A stretch of 7,158 nucleotides of DNA from JBCBZH01 sp039815415 (GTDB taxonomy: Bacteria; Bacteroidota; Rhodothermia; Rhodothermales; Rubricoccaceae), in assembly GCA_039815415.1 (NCBI GenBank), contig JBCBZH010000232.1, positions 1 through 7,158 of the forward strand. The letters are read 5' to 3'. The notes beneath the pieces are model-generated. The model saw only the letters and a program-made list of their open reading frames with translations, had not been told where the DNA came from and searched no databases. Made by a program: the position numbers and the translations under genes. Below, in pieces: positions 5,833-7,158 of this stretch (position 1 is its first letter; every line of letters starts with the position of its first letter).

Positions 5833-6717
5833 ATGCCCGTTCCCCTCATCTGTCTTGCGGCAGGTCGCTCCACACGCTTCGGCACGCTCAAGCAGGTCGC
5901 GCCCGTCGGCCCGAGTGGTGCCTCCATCCTGGCCTACACCGTCGTCGATGCCTTGTTGGCCGGGTTCACCAAGGTGGTGCTTGTGGTCCGTCCCGAGATC
6001 GAATCTGAGATCCGCGAGCATCTGGATCGCCAGCTCGGCACAGACCTTCCCATCCGGTTCGTCCACCAGCTCGAGGCACTAGGAACCGGACATGCCGCCC
6101 TCCTCGGGCTGGCGGGCATCGAGGGACCTGCGGCCATCGCCAATGGCGATGACGCCTACGGACGCGATGCGCTGAAGCAACTGAACGCGTCCGCAGAGTG
6201 GGTCGCCAACTCGACGGACGGGCTGGCGAGATGCACGCTGGTCGCCTATCCGATTCTCGGCACCCTCTCGGAGCATGGCGGTGTCTCGCGGGGATGGGTG
6301 CAGACCGAGGGCGACACCGTGACCGCCATCGACGAGATCGTTGAGGTGCGCTCCGGGCCTGGAGGTCGTCAGCTCGAGGGTCTAACTACAGCTGGCAGAA
6401 CCTGCGTGATGCCGCGCGACGCGCTCGGATCGATGAACCTGTGGATGCTGGGGCCTGGCGTCCATGCACCGCTCCGCCGTGCGTTCGAGACGTACCAACG
6501 GCATCCCGACGCGAAGGAGTTCTACCTCTCCACTGCGCTCGACCGGCTTCGGGCGGCCAACAAGCTGGCGATCCGAGTCGCAGGGACGGCAGACGGGTGG
6601 TTCGGGCTTACGTTTGCCGACGACCTGCCCGCCGCGACGGCCCGACTCGCCGAGGCGCACCGGGCAGGGTCTTACGCCGACTCGCTCGCCTCGATGGTCG
6701 ATCCGTTTCGGACCTGA
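5833..6717 (+). CDS. Sugar-1-phosphate nucleotidyltransferase-like protein (NTP_transferase fold)
   Basis: A 294-aa cytoplasmic protein with a GT-A/Rossmann nucleotidyltransferase fold. LAAGRSTRFG (8-17) with K20-Q21 is the nucleotide-binding signature, continuing into PVGPSGASILAYTVVDALLA (24-43). LGTGHA (83-88) and NGDDAYGRDA (104-113) supply the base-contacting and metal-binding (Asp106/107) positions. IDEIVEV (166-172) and WFGLTFADD (256-264) match the C-terminal part of a poorly characterised family often annotated as nucleotidyltransferase or UTP-glucose-1-phosphate uridylyltransferase-like. Relatives make NDP-sugars from a sugar-1-phosphate and NTP; the sugar and nucleotide here are not readable. 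Mannose-1-phosphate is attractive given the GH130 gene nearby, as inference only. ATG 5833 directly precedes the first strand; the longer frame from 5620 would overlap the divergent gene and is rejected. The symporter gene follows after 26 bases, so the two are probably one operon. Confidence 0.85.
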   Translation: MPVPLICLAAGRSTRFGTLKQVAPVGPSGASILAYTVVDALLAGFTKVVLVVRPEIESEIREHLDRQLGTDLPIRFVHQLEALGTGHAALLGLAGIEGPAAIANGDDAYGRDALKQLNASAEWVANSTDGLARCTLVAYPILGTLSEHGGVSRGWVQTEGDTVTAIDEIVEVRSGPGGRQLEGLTTAGRTCVMPRDALGSMNLWMLGPGVHAPLRRAFETYQRHPDAKEFYLSTALDRLRAANKLAIRVAGTADGWFGLTFADDLPAATARLAEAHRAGSYADSLASMVDPFRT

Positions 6718-6743
6718 TCGCACGCACACCGAACGACCGCACC

Positions 6744-7158
6744 ATGCAGCTCGCCGCAATCGACTGGGGCGTGATGGCCCTCTACGGCATCGTCATCCTG
6801 GCCGTCGGGCTCTACTTCACGAAACGAGCTGGCGAAGGCACCACGTCCTACTTCCTCGCCGGGCGCAAGCTGCCGTGGTGGGTGCTGGGCACCTCGATGG
6901 TGGCGACTACCTTCTCGACGGACACACCCAACCTCGTCACCGACATCGTGCGGACGAACGGTGTGAGCGGAAACTGGGTGTGGTGGGCGTTTGTCATCAC
7001 GGGCATGCTGACGGTGTTCTTCTACGCCAAGCTGTGGCGGCGCTCGGAGGTGGTGACCGACCTGGAGTTCTACGAGCTGCGCTACTCTGGAAAGCCTGCT
7101 GCCTTCCTGCGCGGCTTCCGAGCCATCTACCTGGGGGTGTTCTTCAACACGATGATCC
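6744..7158 (+). CDS. Sodium:solute symporter (SSF family), N-terminal part, cut by right edge
   Basis: The first 138 residues of a membrane transporter that couples uptake of a solute to sodium entry. TM1 spans about residues 7-26 (WGVMALYGIVILAVGLYFT). The SSF hallmark YFLAGRKLPWW (36-46) follows, then TM2 with SMVATTFSTDTPN (51-63), TM3 around 78-95 (WVWWAFVITGMLTVFFY) and the TDLEFYELRYSG loop (105-116), with TM4 beginning near 127. These match LeuT-fold SSF transporters, which carry sugars, sialic acid, amino acids or vitamins and are usually 480-600 aa, so most of the protein is missing. The first ATG is used; a second at residue 11 would lose part of TM1. Sitting 26 bases after the nucleotidyltransferase, it may carry the sugar or glycoside handled by this locus, but substrate residues are outside the window. 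Confidence 0.9.
   Translation, partial: MQLAAIDWGVMALYGIVILAVGLYFTKRAGEGTTSYFLAGRKLPWWVLGTSMVATTFSTDTPNLVTDIVRTNGVSGNWVWWAFVITGMLTVFFYAKLWRRSEVVTDLEFYELRYSGKPAAFLRGFRAIYLGVFFNTMI

Noticed and set aside
5840..5900. Loss of the second glycine in the nucleotidyltransferase signature (LAAGRSTRFG)
   Set aside because: Serine at this position also occurs in related enzymes with 'GRSSRFG/GRSSRMG' type signatures, so it is not evidence of an inactive enzyme.
5685..5927. N-terminal extension of the NTF2-like protein
   Set aside because: It would place the signal peptide in the middle of the protein and overlap the divergent nucleotidyltransferase; ATG 5684 begins the signal peptide exactly.
1..7158. 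CRISPR arrays, insertion sequences, toxin-antitoxin or phage defence genes
   Set aside because: No short regular repeats, transposase, nuclease or antitoxin-like reading frames were found on either strand.

Overview
This window comes from a GC-rich bacterium, most likely of the Bacteroidota/Rhodothermota sphere. That placement is an inference from three things: the DUF2911 lipoprotein, a family mostly seen in Bacteroidota; the GH130 enzyme next to a GT4 enzyme; and the lack of Shine-Dalgarno sequences at nearly every start. No single marker fixes the taxonomy, and Gemmatimonadota or a related marine lineage cannot be excluded.

Layout. Positions 1-220 (open to 301) on the minus strand hold the fragment of a PDZ-domain protein that runs off the left edge and has no convincing start. 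A divergent spacer with a perfect 9-bp inverted repeat follows. A plus-strand pair comes next: a 762-aa protein joining a GT4 glycosyltransferase to a C-terminal helical toroid-like domain (471-2759), and 50 bases later a GH130 mannoside phosphorylase-family enzyme (2810-3925). A 417-base stretch without a secure gene (3926-4342) carries one doubtful small ORF and ends in a sigma70-like promoter for tRNA-Arg(CCG) at 4343-4416. The tRNA is closed by a strong intrinsic terminator. A minus-strand pair of exported proteins follows: an NTF2/SnoaL-like protein (5684 to 5229), then a DUF2911 lipoprotein (5162 to 4530). Diverging from these, the plus strand carries a sugar-1-phosphate nucleotidyltransferase-like protein (5833-6717) and the first 138 residues of a sodium:solute symporter of the SSF family (from 6744, cut by the right edge).

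How the genes may work together. GH130 phosphorylases release alpha-mannose-1-phosphate from beta-mannosides. The nucleotidyltransferase belongs to a superfamily that activates sugar-1-phosphates to NDP-sugars, the substrates GT4 enzymes consume. The symporter could import a sugar or glycoside. The window can therefore be read as a candidate locus for making, recycling or scavenging a mannose-containing glycoside. This is an inference from family membership and proximity: the tRNA and the minus-strand pair separate the two halves, and no substrate can be read from the sequence. The GT4-toroid fusion beside GH130 is the part most deserving a closer look.
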